DNA of 64,000 nt from Lomentospora prolificans. Its lineage: Eukaryota; Ascomycota; Sordariomycetes; Microascales; Microascaceae. The notes beneath the pieces were generated by a model. It saw nothing but the letters and a program-made list of their open reading frames with translations, was not told where the DNA came from and did no database searches. Location: positions 1,240,001-1,304,000 of the forward strand of contig JARFXM010000011.1 of NCBI GenBank assembly GCA_029532625.1. The letters are read 5' to 3'. The position numbers were made by a program, and so were the translations under genes. Shown in pieces: positions 51,162 through 61,236 of the stretch. Numbering within the stretch: the first letter of the stretch is position 1; each line of letters starts with the position of its first letter.

Positions 51162-53360
51162 TCAAAATCGAGAGATGCTGACACCAGGAGACCATTCGTG
51201 GTGAAATTTCCTTCGCGGTTTCACTTCGGCATGAGAGATCTGGGAGAATGATAGAATCGTCGGCAATAATAGAGTAAGGCCACCAGCGTATTGGATTGGC
51301 CGTGAGGAAAAGAGCATAGAGAGGCCGAAGGCAAGAAGGCCTATCAAGAGACCTGCAACTGTGGTCGACTCGAGAGTAGATGAACCTTGGCAGAAACAAC
51401 CCAACATACGGGAAATGGTCCTTGGCGCGGAGTCTAGAAGGAGTCCACGTTGGAGAGTTGCGTATGCAATATCTACCAAACTGCATAAACCCGTCGGCCA
51501 GATCGAGGAATGGCCGGGCTCTTGGGCGGGATCGGATGCGGATGGATTGTCATGACTGTCGGCCAAAGGGCCTAGTTCTGGCACGGCAAAAGTTATTGGT
51601 CGGTGACTGGTGCCCGAACCTCGTTCCGCAGCATGCCCAGGAATCGCTTGGAGGTCCGCTTGCTGGTCATTTGCAGACAAGACGTGCTTATCTATGCGGC
51701 CATCGTTGGAGCAAGAGATGTTAGGTAAGCTGACGTTGTTCCCTTCTGCAGCCGAAACACAAAGATCCCCTGGGATCTGATCTGCAGCTGGTGTCTTTAC
51801 CAGTGGGAGACTGGCTAGAGTGAGAGCTTGGAGTTCGTTGTTTGAGGCTATAATGAGGCGGGATGCTCTTCGTAGGAGAGGGGGATAGGTGGTTTGGCTG
51901 GCTGCTGATCGAGGCGGGGCTGCGTTCGTGTCTGGATGGGAAGAAGCCCATACATCACCCTTCTGCAAAATACCACTTGTCGCAGTTACTGAAGAGAAAG
52001 ATGGCGACGCTGAGGACAGCCCACACAAACGCAGTGAGTGGGACCGGTTGGTGGAATTGCTGTCGAGATGGCCAGCTGGGTCGTGCACGGGTGAATGTTC
52101 TCCTGGTGGTAATTGTCTTGTCGAGTTGAAAGGCTGTGTATTTTCGCGGGGGTCAGCTGAGATTGAGCTAGGCTTGTCGAGGCGTTCGCAGACAAATAAG
52201 GGCTCAGCATCCGACACACTGGAACCTGGTGAGTACAGGTTGAAGTCGGCATAGTAATGAGGGGTTTCGTTGGGGTCTAGATAGGGTAGCCTTGGCGGAG
52301 GCAACTCCGACTCGTTGACCGGGCCAACCGACTTCACGACTAGGCCGCCATGATCGATACATTGTGTGGCTGATAAATGGGGTTCCGTATAGAAAGTAGG
52401 AGTAAAGGCGCTTGGCCCGGGGATGGAATCGAAATCGTTCGAAGTGGCAAGATCGAGATCGTCATTGAAGCTAATGAATTCATCCCAGATATCAATAGGG
52501 CTTGCGGGAGCCGGGTCATTGGCGATGGCGTTTATTTCGTCGGGTTGTGCCATCGCTGCAAATGAAGGGGATGGGGTAAAGAGAGAAAAGATTTCTGCTG
52601 GATGGATCGCAGAGGCGCCCCGTTGGTCACCCCCGTTAGTCTCTGCCTTTAACCGTTTTGCTTGCCTTGGGGGAGCCTCATTTGCTCGATTGGGAGTGCT
52701 GGACCCGGTTCGATGGCTGGGATCGCAGCGGACTTTTTTCCGCCTACAAGAATCGCAGGCCTTCATGATGCGCATCAAATGCGCGTGGTCACGTTGTTCC
52801 TTGGTCTTGCAGCCGCGGGGTGCAGTATTGGTGACATCCCGTCCGTCCTTAGTTAAAATCTTCATTCCGGGGAGATGGGACATGTCACCCAGCTGATGAC
52901 GTGATGACGGTAGATTCCGGGCGGTAGATGGCTGTGTGCGGCGACGAGTAGATGGTTGGGAGGAGACTGAAAAAGAGGACGAGGAGGAGGGAGTTGAAGC
53001 GCCAAGTGGGCACATGGCTGGGCCCCATGACCAGGTCGGCGCGATGGGGGAAGCTGTGAAGCTAGAGCCATACCCTGAATCCTGCAAGCTGCTGGGGGAG
53101 CTAGCTGAGGAGGGAAGGGGGTAGTCAAGGACCTGGTAGAACTTTATGTTCTGGCCTGTACACCTGTAGTGCTCTAGGAAGTCAACGGATACTGTTGCCC
53201 GCTTTTCTTGCATTGAAGCTGGATAAGGGAGATAGGCATCCATGAGGCTGTCTAATTCTGGGGTGCCTAGGCCTGGGTGAAACTGCAATGGCGACCCGAG
53301 AACTGTTTGAAAGACGTAAAAGCCTTGGGGGCTGTTCGAAACCTGGCTGATACCGGTCAT
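51162..53360 (-). CDS. Zinc-cluster-like regulator with two C-terminal hydrophobic segments
   Basis: A single open frame of 732 codons plus stop. The start is the first ATG, at 53,360, in a good context (CACCATGACC); the frame continues upstream to 53,411 without an ATG and with acceptor-like TTTTGCAG, so a 5' UTR intron is likely. An ordered N-terminal part (residues 10-80, YVFQTVLGSPLQF, ASMQEKRATVSVDFLEHY) precedes a Ser/Pro-rich linker. A basic block (166-215) reads MKILTKDGRDVTNTAPRGC, then ACDSCRRKKVRCDPSHR. C202, C205 and C212 match the first half of a fungal Zn2Cys6 cluster, but the second half (three more Cys) is absent. The middle is acidic and Ser/Pro-rich, as in activation domains. 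Residues about 667-686 and 691-709 form two hydrophobic stretches separated by RPIQ, then a basic tail. A transcription factor is likely; membrane anchoring is inference. Target genes are unknown. Confidence 0.8.
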   Translation of the reverse strand: MTGISQVSNSPQGFYVFQTVLGSPLQFHPGLGTPELDSLMDAYLPYPASMQEKRATVSVDFLEHYRCTGQNIKFYQVLDYPLPSSASSPSSLQDSGYGSSFTASPIAPTWSWGPAMCPLGASTPSSSSSFSVSSQPSTRRRTQPSTARNLPSSRHQLGDMSHLPGMKILTKDGRDVTNTAPRGCKTKEQRDHAHLMRIMKACDSCRRKKVRCDPSHRTGSSTPNRANEAPPRQAKRLKAETNGGDQRGASAIHPAEIFSLFTPSPSFAAMAQPDEINAIANDPAPASPIDIWDEFISFNDDLDLATSNDFDSIPGPSAFTPTFYTEPHLSATQCIDHGGLVVKSVGPVNESELPPPRLPYLDPNETPHYYADFNLYSPGSSVSDAEPLFVCERLDKPSSISADPRENTQPFNSTRQLPPGEHSPVHDPAGHLDSNSTNRSHSLRLCGLSSASPSFSSVTATSGILQKGDVWASSHPDTNAAPPRSAASQTTYPPLLRRASRLIIASNNELQALTLASLPLVKTPAADQIPGDLCVSAAEGNNVSLPNISCSNDGRIDKHVLSANDQQADLQAIPGHAAERGSGTSHRPITFAVPELGPLADSHDNPSASDPAQEPGHSSIWPTGLCSLVDIAYATLQRGLLLDSAPRTISRMLGCFCQGSSTLESTTVAGLLIGLLAFGLSMLFSSRPIQYAGGLTLLLPTILSFSQISHAEVKPRRKFHHEWSPGVSISRF

Positions 53361-55644
53361 GGTGAATACTTGGACTGAAATTACGAAGTAAGTAAGATCC
53401 AACGTCTGCAAAAGAGGTTAGGGCTTCAGCAATACTTAGACGAACTAGAGTAACACACCTAGTTGTTCCTTGGAACGGGGGACGGCAGCTTAACTACTGT
53501 GGTCCTGGTTCTGGCTGTGATAAGAAAGTGTTTATGTCGCTAACCAATCTGCTCGAGTTCGCCGTACGGGGTAGCAAGTCCTGGTTCTCAGAGAATCCAC
53601 ACGGGAGATTTGGCAAACGTTGATTGCTGTATATACGAGCGAGTGCGTCTTGTGCTACACGGGATTTCTTTACTCGGAGATTGTTCTCTCGGTGGGCATC
53701 GATGCCTAGCTAGAAATACAGGACTTTCCCGATTTCTGCTCAGGGAAAATTTGGCGAATAGTGGAGGAATAGAGGGAGGAGGTGAATTGGGGAAGATGAT
53801 GGGGATGGAGACGATGGATGATGCCTCGTATTTCACTGTCTTTCCCGTCCGTGACTGTGAGGGCTCTCTGGAACTGGGGTTGACTGTGAGGGCACTCAGC
53901 ATGGCGGAGCAGAACGCGGTGATGGAGGCGCTAAACTATTTTGGGCTCGCCGATATTGAACGCATCTTATTGGATCGCTCTATTCAGCAGTTTATCCTGC
54001 CACTGGTCAAAGCTATTTCTCGCCGGGTGACTCAATGCTGCAGGAGGTTCGGGTCAATAAGGAAGGTCAGCAATGTTAGTTTTGACTGTGTATTTCGATG
54101 GCGGTGCTCGTCGTCAGCCCGCAATGGTGGGCCGAAGTTGTTCGATCGATGAGCTTGACACCCCGGCCATCATTGGGCTGTTTGTCTATCTTTAAGCGGG
54201 TACCTACAGCTTCCTCTGCCCTCATGGACGGAGAACCTCGCTATAACATGGCGCCCAACGGCCCCCAATTTGGCTAAGACTAGCGGGCAATTATCCCGAT
54301 TTTGAGCCAGATCTTCTCATTGATCTCTGCGGAGAGTCCTGGTGATTTCCCAGCTTATCCACGCGCTGCCAACGTCTTCGTTATTCGGTGGAGCTACCTG
54401 GGGATTGATTCTTGGTCCTGATTATCCTACCCGGTTACGTACCTCCGCTCCATGATCTAAGTCAAACCGCCCACATATCGACCACCCTCACATTCTGATC
54501 CCTTTCATCAACCCACACCATCACCGTTACCACTACTACCGGACGTCATAACACCCCCAACTTCGCGTTTTTTAGCCCCAAAGCTGACATCTAGTAGATA
54601 ATGCCCAATTACACAGAACAAGACATCAATAGCGCGATTATCCAAGTCAATAATAGTTGATCGATTCGAAAATCCGCAAAGCAGTAGGGAATCCCCTATA
54701 CGATTTTGTCTAACCGTTATCACAGCGTAACCCCCCAGAATATCGCATTTGAATCCCAGCAAAGGCTTTGCGGGCCCAGGAGACCCATCGAGCTAATTGG
54801 ATTACCGTTCAAGATGCCTTAGGCTGTGCCCCGACCCATGCCCATATCTGAGAGTTCGTCGCACGTATCCTATACAAACCTGGTAACCTATAGCCACATG
54901 GAAAGAACTGGATGGCGGGGTTTTTACGTATAAACCCTTAGATAAGAACCCTAGAGGGAAGCCGCTTGATCAGGCACGAAAAAACAGGGCAGCCACTAAA
55001 TGAATCAAGGGCCTTTTGGACATCCTCTGCAAACCTGAAATCCAAGCAATCCCCCCTAACATCGCTATAATATGGATGAAATAGGCCTAATAGGGGGCAT
55101 ATGGGCTATAGGCTTGTCGTCGGCTAATCCTAGAAGAAGGAGATTTATATACAGAACCCTAGATCGCAGGTATAGACTATTACAGGTCATCCCCAAAAGG
55201 CAGGAGAGGGATCCAATTCTTTGGGGGTGGTGTTTCGCACCTATTTTGGCTTGTAGTAGTGACTGGGATCATTGCAGAAAAGTGACCGGTATGCGGGGAT
55301 GATCGGTACGTGGGTGGTTTGACTTATAATAAATTGTGTTCTTGAAAGGGCTACCCCTGGCTATGTGTGCTAGCCCAGAACGCAGATTAAGGAGATGACC
55401 GTCAAAACAATATCTCGATATTAAGAAGTCCATGGAAGTCTACTTATAAGAGGAGATTGTTGGCGCAAAGCACGCCAAGCCTTGATCGCTGCGCCTCATT
55501 CAGCATGAAAAGTGGCAGTGCGGCCATATCCATTTCAACCCATGCTGTATTGTGGGACTAAGAGACGATCTTCGTCCATCCAAAGATAACAAAGGTTGAC
55601 ATAAAAGATCAAAGGACCCATTCGGACGTGGAAAGCTGTCTCAA
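53361..55644. other. Long upstream region of the regulator; no supported gene
   Basis: About 2.3 kb between the regulator's start and the 3' end of the DUF2439 gene, both on the minus strand. Frames here (for example 53,610-54,152 plus, 55,072-55,302 plus) either lack an ATG start or show no recognisable protein, and I regard them as chance. A candidate branch/acceptor (CCTCTTTTGCAG on the minus strand near 53,405) suggests that the regulator mRNA has a spliced 5' leader. Long leaders are common for fungal regulators. Confidence 0.5.
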
Positions 55645-57156
55645 CTAAGGACAGGATTTTCGTGTTGGCCGCCCTTGGTCAAGGAGGTCGAACGCCTCCC
55701 GGCTCCACGGACCACCCCCAATACCTCGAGTTGAAGGGTTACACAAGCTAGAATCGTGCAAGGGGTTATCTGCTCTCTCAGATAGGACGGGGGCAACGCG
55801 ATCTGCGACTATGTCTCCTTCAGGGTTGGACTGCCATGGCCCTAGCATGCTACTGAACTCGTGATCACTTCTTACAAGCCGCCTCTTACTAGTGGTGTCG
55901 GAACTGCAGAGAGATTCAGTCTCCAGACTTTTGCTAGCAGGGGTAGGAGGTGTACGGGTCATGGCTGTCTTCAGGCTCGACCTTTTCGCGACTAGGAGGC
56001 CGCGTCTCTGGAAGGTGGGGAGCCGCAGCTCTGTTGTCGGCCCTATTTCTGTGCTATCTCGCTGCATTTGAGAGCCTTTGTTGTTAGCGGCTGATACCCC
56101 AGGAATGTCTTTCGCGGCTTTCAACCCAAGCCCACGCGATGTCGTTCTATCAAGAGGCGTTCCACCCGCTATCGAGTGTCCTAGGACACTCGATCCCGAT
56201 TCCTGTAAATCTCTCCATTGGTTATGTTGGCTGTTTATAGTGGTTCCTTCAGAAGCAGAGGTTGGATTCTTCCGTCCTGGTCGGCTAGTGTTGCCCGAGG
56301 ATACTGCTTTCTGCCGCAAATGCCTTTGCTGGACTCCCAGCTCGTCAGCCGCATGTGAGCCAATCCTAGGACCCTTAGAAGTCACGCCACGATCGACTGC
56401 TGAAGCAGACCTTCCAAAAGAAGACATCCTTGCTGGTGGCATAGCTGAAGACTGCTGCTCTTCCGAGACGATAGTGAACACATTTGAGGATGCAGCGTCT
56501 GGAAGTCCCCGGTCTTTAGTTAGGACGGGACTACTAGCCTGCCTCGACAAATTTAGCGATGCTCCAAAAAGACTTGTAGCATAAGAGCTCTTCCGGGCCT
56601 CGGTACAATCGAGCTTCCTCCGCTTCTGTGAATCGGTATCCACGAATTGTGTTGGCTGTAGGCGACAGACTTGTCGCTGTTGGAAAGGTGACGTAGTTGG
56701 AATAACCGCTCGCCCCAGCTGTCGGCCAGTGGTAGAGACGATGCTAGACAACGGGAGCCTATGCGATCGGGAATTAGGAGAATGGCTTTGATTTACATCC
56801 TGCACGCCAGAGCTGGTGCGCAAGTCGATGACCTGACCTGCTGATCTGGCACGTTTCGCGAATATTTTGGAGAGATCCTGCTCTTTCTTTCCCAGGAACT
56901 CAGAAACTTGTACGATGACGCCTCCTCTATCCAGTTCGACCTCGTCTCCGTCATAGATCTCATCAGCCCCGCGCCAATGTGTGTCTCCGATAAAGTTTCC
57001 GCGTTCGTCATACACCATGACACGACGGTTAAAGGCGTGAAATGTGAGGCGCCCATCTTGCCATCGTTTCTGTTTTCGCTTGAGATCGTGGGTGAAAAGG
57101 CAACTGAAATCAAGCACCGGGGCGGTTTTGGACGTGCAAGTCGTAGCTGGTATCAT
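55645..57156 (-). CDS. DUF2439 protein (Mte1/ZGRF1 N-terminal type)
   Basis: A single frame of 503 codons from the first ATG (57,156); upstream in-frame sequence has only a TTG. Residues 11-90 form a DUF2439 domain: APVLDFSCLFTHDLKRKQKRWQDGRLTFHAFNRRVMVYDE is split by no intron and followed by NFIGDTHW and GDEVELDRGGVIVQV. In yeast Mte1 and the N-terminus of vertebrate ZGRF1 this domain belongs to proteins that work with the Mph1/FANCM helicase in recombination and telomere maintenance; a role here in the nucleus is inferred from that. The remaining about 400 residues are Ser/Thr/Arg-rich and disordered-looking, with a short C-terminal motif GPWSREAFDLLDQGRP near residues 482-497. There is no helicase domain, so this is the Mte1-like form rather than full ZGRF1. 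It is divergent from the BAR-SH3 gene. Confidence 0.85.
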   Translation of the reverse strand: MIPATTCTSKTAPVLDFSCLFTHDLKRKQKRWQDGRLTFHAFNRRVMVYDERGNFIGDTHWRGADEIYDGDEVELDRGGVIVQVSEFLGKKEQDLSKIFAKRARSAGQVIDLRTSSGVQDVNQSHSPNSRSHRLPLSSIVSTTGRQLGRAVIPTTSPFQQRQVCRLQPTQFVDTDSQKRRKLDCTEARKSSYATSLFGASLNLSRQASSPVLTKDRGLPDAASSNVFTIVSEEQQSSAMPPARMSSFGRSASAVDRGVTSKGPRIGSHAADELGVQQRHLRQKAVSSGNTSRPGRKNPTSASEGTTINSQHNQWRDLQESGSSVLGHSIAGGTPLDRTTSRGLGLKAAKDIPGVSAANNKGSQMQRDSTEIGPTTELRLPTFQRRGLLVAKRSSLKTAMTRTPPTPASKSLETESLCSSDTTSKRRLVRSDHEFSSMLGPWQSNPEGDIVADRVAPVLSERADNPLHDSSLCNPSTRGIGGGPWSREAFDLLDQGRPTRKSCP

Positions 57157-57948
57157 TTGGTTCTTCGAGTCCACATGGCCTAATTGAATGGGAAAATGCA
57201 ATGAAATGGTATTTTTTGGATCTGCTGCATTGTGTTATTAGGTCATCTGCGATGCCTCGAACAGGGGAAATTAGAGTGAGGACAAGGGGAAGAGTTCATG
57301 GACGTGTTTAAGGTGGGGCCTCTCAGCTGGGTTACGTCGAGACATTCAAGTTAGGAATACGCCAATCCACGTGACCTGGCGTTCACAAAGGAGGACATCT
57401 GAGACTCCACAAGGCGACGTCGCTTCTTGAATCGCTCAAATTACCGAACGCATACGAGCGAGGAGATGTTGCGCAATATGCGATATCGTTGTATAGGATT
57501 GGCGTCGATTGTATGGAGTATCATTTGGTGTCACTGACACTATTCTTTCGAACCGCTCAGAGAGTCCATTAGTATGTTGCGGTTGTCACATGGCTAAATT
57601 GTTGGCTTTCCAGACACTGGTGGTACACCAAGTGGTGCTTGGAAGGAGCACCCCTCCGCGCAAAACCAGGGGAATTTATTAGTGGATAACAAAAGTGGCT
57701 GCATCCCATCATATCTTCTCAACCTCGCCAATCCCTCGAGCTGCATGACATATTGCAAACATCCCCGCCAAGCAATCCTTGCCTCCTTTCCATATACCTA
57801 TTTCCATTCACTGCTAGCAGCTGTGTGTAACTATTTCGAAGCACTGCATCGATGCCGCAGGCCCTGCCACTCGTCTCATTACTTCTTTTCATCACTGTCC
57901 CTACTATCACCAGGTCCATCAATTGACCGTTCTTACCCCGCCATCACG
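57157..57948. promoter_or_regulatory. Bidirectional promoter region
   Basis: 792 bp between divergent start codons (minus-strand DUF2439 gene, plus-strand BAR-SH3 gene). It contains CCAAT at 57,363-57,367 directly next to CACGTGAC at 57,369-57,376, candidate sites for the CCAAT-binding complex and a bHLH factor. The last about 200 bp before the plus-strand ATG are pyrimidine-rich, typical of a fungal core promoter. An in-frame run of sense codons upstream of 57,949 is not considered part of the protein. Binding is unproven. Confidence 0.5.
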
Positions 57949-59496
57949 ATGAATACCGTAACGAGGACGTTTGGAAAGTTCATTTACCGTAGCCCTGGCG
58001 ATAATGCCCGTGTATCCGTGTTGCTCAAAGATTACGAGGATGTTGATAAACTCCTCGCCAAGGTATGTATGCCGCTTCCTTCTAAGTGTATGGAGAGTCT
58101 AACCACGATCGGTTTTGCACTAATACCTCCATTGCCCATCTGGGTATAGTTAATCGAGGAGGCGAGATCTCTCCGAGACTCTTGGCATGCTATGGTGATG
58201 ACCCAGCTGGGTGCTGCAACCGAATATGTTACTCTCTATGACCCTATCGTCGGCGCTTCTGATGGCCATGGCCGCCGTGCCGAGCCCACGCCAGAGCCGC
58301 TATTGATTCGAACATTCAACCTCCAACAAGCATACACAGATATCAAAGATGATATGGTATCGGAAATATCTGCGTTTGACGCCGGTGTCGTTAAGCCGGG
58401 AAGCGATGCTCGCGATGCCATACAGCCTATACGCAAAACCATTAAGAAGAGAGAAAATAAACGGCTTGACTACGAGAAGCAGCAGGAAAGGGTGAAGAAG
58501 CTGCAAAGGAAGCCTGGAAAGTCAGCTAAGGAGGATGCACTGATGCACAAGGCTGAGGAGGAGCTTGAGCGTCTGTCAGAAGTATTGGGTCCCTACTAAA
58601 CAACCCCCATGCAATTCAATTCACAACACTAACGCACAGATAATATCCTATAGGAGTTTACAATTGTTGACAATCATCTCAGAGTGTCTCTTCCTCCACT
58701 TATAACAGCAACCTTTGGGATTGTACCACCGCTTCTAGCTACCTTGATTTCTATTCAGAATCGCCTCCTAGCTCTAGCATACACTACGATACACCATTAC
58801 TGCCTGGACAATAATTTCCAGTCACCTTCGCCACCGATGGATATGGTGGTATCTGATTGGGAAGAAGGCCTCAGACCTGTCCAAAAAGAGATAGAATCAT
58901 TCGCCATTATAAGAAGCGGCCGGGCGATCTTACAGCCGATGAAGGTTGGGGATGAAAGAAGCAGGGGGAACCCAATATCACCAACCAGTCTGGAAACAAG
59001 GAACGGCGTCATTCGCTCCTCACCCGGGACAATTCCAGCGGCAAGATCGAGATACTTGCCCCCTTCACCTTCGGAGTATCGTACCTCTGCGCACCACCAA
59101 AGCCCTCCGCCGACTAGTGTGTCGACCGGATCAGGGGTGGCTACCGACTTCACTGTCGCAACAGGGTTGAGCGATTCATCCGCGGTGAGTCCACCAGGGA
59201 CAAAACCAGCGGTTGACTATTTTGGTCACTCAACGTCGCGTACACCTTCCAACCTTTCGAACCTTGCTGTTAGGAAGAAACCTCCACCCCCTCCGCCGAA
59301 GAAGTCTGGCCTAAGCGAAGAATTCGTTGTCGCCCTGTATGACTTTGGCGGGCAAGGGCCGGGCGACCTATCCTTTCGCGAAGGCGATTTGATTAAAGTT
59401 ATAAAGAGAACCGAGACTGATCAGGACTGGTGGATCGGAGAGCTTGGAGGAGCCCGCGGAAGTTTTCCAGCCAACTATTGTAAACCTACACAATAG
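57949..59496 (+). CDS. BAR and SH3 domain protein (actin/endocytosis adaptor)
   Basis: Three exons: 57,949-58,062, 58,150-58,581 and 58,654-59,496, giving 462 residues. Intron 1 (87 bp) is GTATGT...TATAG. Intron 2 (72 bp) is GTATTG...TATAG with an ACTAACG branch site at about 58,627. Residues 1 to about 235 form a helical BAR-like domain: MNTVTRTFGKFIYRSPGDN, DYEDVDKLLAKLIEEARSL, then a basic coiled coil KKRENKRLDYEKQQERVKKLQR and FTIVDNHLRVSLPPLI. Such domains dimerise and bind curved membrane. A Ser/Pro linker and a PPPPPP patch (about 392) lead to an SH3 domain (404-462) with ALYDF, the conserved WW and GSFPANY. The layout resembles Rvs167/amphiphysin-type proteins, but the N-terminus is not that of Rvs167; it fits the family often labelled SH3 domain signalling protein in aspergilli. 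Confidence 0.88.
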
Positions 59497-60095
59497 CAAA
59501 TCTTCTGGAGCGTTATGGCGGAGCCCGCTCTCCTACTTGGATTTACCTTTCTATAGATATCGTAATTTTTTTCTTCTTCATGAGCCCATGTGAAGTCAAA
59601 CGACTGAATCACCAGGATAGCTCCAGCTAAACAACCATCGCAACTATTTAAAAGTCAAGATATAAACTTACTAAACTAGTCGAGGCCGCAACGGAAGGTA
59701 GGGGAGTAAGCATTTGATTCCAGTGTGCTTGCGTTGAAACTGGCTGTATACCAAGATGAACGCGCACCTGCAACTTCAAAGTTCTGCAATATCGAGTTAA
59801 TAACAGCAACTATGAACTAGAGCTTGGAAGAGGGTTTAAATATTAAGAGTGATGATTTATTCACTGAACCCAAAAATTCTAGACATCCCTTAACACCAAT
59901 CCTGTGAATGTGTTCACTCCGATCACAAACTGCTTAACGAACATTCTGTTCCTTCATGACCCCATGTTGTAAATATAACTGTTCCCTTCATATAATATAT
60001 CATAATAACTGGCTCTATTTATGCTTACTATATGTATATTGTAACTTAACTCCGTTATCATGCTTCTAAGGGTCATTTCCAGTGGCGTATAGTCG
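59497..60095. other. Convergent intergenic region (3' ends)
   Basis: 599 bp between the stop codons of a plus-strand and a minus-strand gene, moderately AT-rich (59,800-60,060 especially). It presumably holds both 3' UTRs and polyadenylation sites. No gene or repeat was recognised. Confidence 0.5.
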
Positions 60096-61236
60096 TTAAT
60101 AAGCTGGCGTTGCGATGGATGGCGATCGTGTTCCAGAACGCAATCTCTCTTCAGAAACCATAACTCGAGAGCAGTCCACATCCCGACCGGATTTCTCACC
60201 CATGCCCGAGCCTTTACCCTTATCTAAATACGAACCGTCTGCTGCCTCTAGTTCCATCGGTGTAACAGGACCGGGACTACCCAACGGTCTCAGGCGAGGC
60301 GACTGGGGTTTTGCTGTGGCTGGTGCGCTAATCGGCAAACCTGGCACTGGAAACCCTGGGAGCTTGAGAGGCGTACCATTATTGTTGCCTAGAACTTTCC
60401 TCGCCGCTAGAGTAGCTTGAGCAATCATATCACGCTGATACTGTTGCAGCTTTCGTTTCGCATCTCCATCATCCCGCGGTTTCTGCGAGCCACTGGTCGA
60501 ACTGAAGGTGGGAACGTGAGGTGCGGACCTAGTGGAAATGGGCGAGCCAATGGGGACGGTGAGGCCCTTTTGACGGCGAGTTCTCTTTTCATAGTTGGTG
60601 GGATAATACTTCCCCATGGGCAATGAGCTGCCGTGTATGCCACTAGGTACATAGGAGGTAACTAAGGCATCATCAGTTGGCGGTTGTTCAGCAGCGTCGC
60701 TTTGCGACATAAGTGCCGGAGTGCTAGGAATTGTCTGTGGTTTCGGCTGCTTCCCCTTCAGCGATGGCAACGGGCGCACGCGGCTAGAGGGATCTTCATG
60801 GAAAGGAAAATAACCACTGTAGTGTGTTAGTTGCTGCTGTTTTCCTTCCAAGAAACTGCGAAAGAAGAACATACTCAAGAGTATCACCGCTTGCTTGTAG
60901 CGGAGCCGGCGGCGTCACGGCGACAGTGGGGCATTTCTTTGCTCTCAAGCCTGGAATTCCGGGGGCGTAACCAGCGTCGTTTGACACAGAATACCCGGTC
61001 TTGTGACCACTAGTGGTATATCCATGATGTGTTGCGTCATAGCTAGTCTCCTCCCGCGCAGGAGTGTTGGTTCCCGAAAGGATGAACGGTTCAGGGTGAT
61101 CGTCATCTGGGCTATTATTCTCCTGGTCCAAAGAGCCGACGGACGCGACTGAGTTATTTGACAAGCTCGAGATGGGTCTGTCAGGTGCCGGTGTCCGAGG
61201 GGTTGATATGTCGATGGATTGCGAGCAGCTCGACAT
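60096..61236 (-). CDS. Conserved-looking low-complexity fungal protein of unknown function
   Basis: Two exons, 61,236-60,875 and 60,816-60,096, joined across a 58-bp intron (GTATGT...TACAG), give 360 residues. The junction makes LQASGDTLDGYFPFHEDPSSRV, a compact motif that reads continuously only when spliced, which supports the model. The protein is mostly Ser/Pro/Thr-rich and lacks a signal peptide or membrane segment. Other ordered-looking pieces are SYVPSGIHGSSLPMGKYYPTNYEKR and a helical basic segment KRKLQQYQRDMIAQATLAARKVLG, followed by SPRLRPLGSPGPVTPMELE with several SP/TP sites that could be kinase targets. It may be a nuclear or cell-cycle-linked regulator, but I recognise no named domain. 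Confidence 0.75.

Noticed and set aside
52377..52896. Plus-strand frames opposite the regulator
   Set aside because: They are shadows of the 732-codon minus-strand gene.
53610..54152. 180-codon plus-strand frame
   Set aside because: It begins with TTG, its first ATG lies well inside, no domain is visible, and it overlaps the probable 5' leader of the minus-strand regulator.
57682..57948. N-terminal extension of the BAR-SH3 protein
   Set aside because: The frame is open upstream but is pyrimidine-rich promoter-like sequence; the BAR domain starts right at the ATG at 57,949, as expected for the family.
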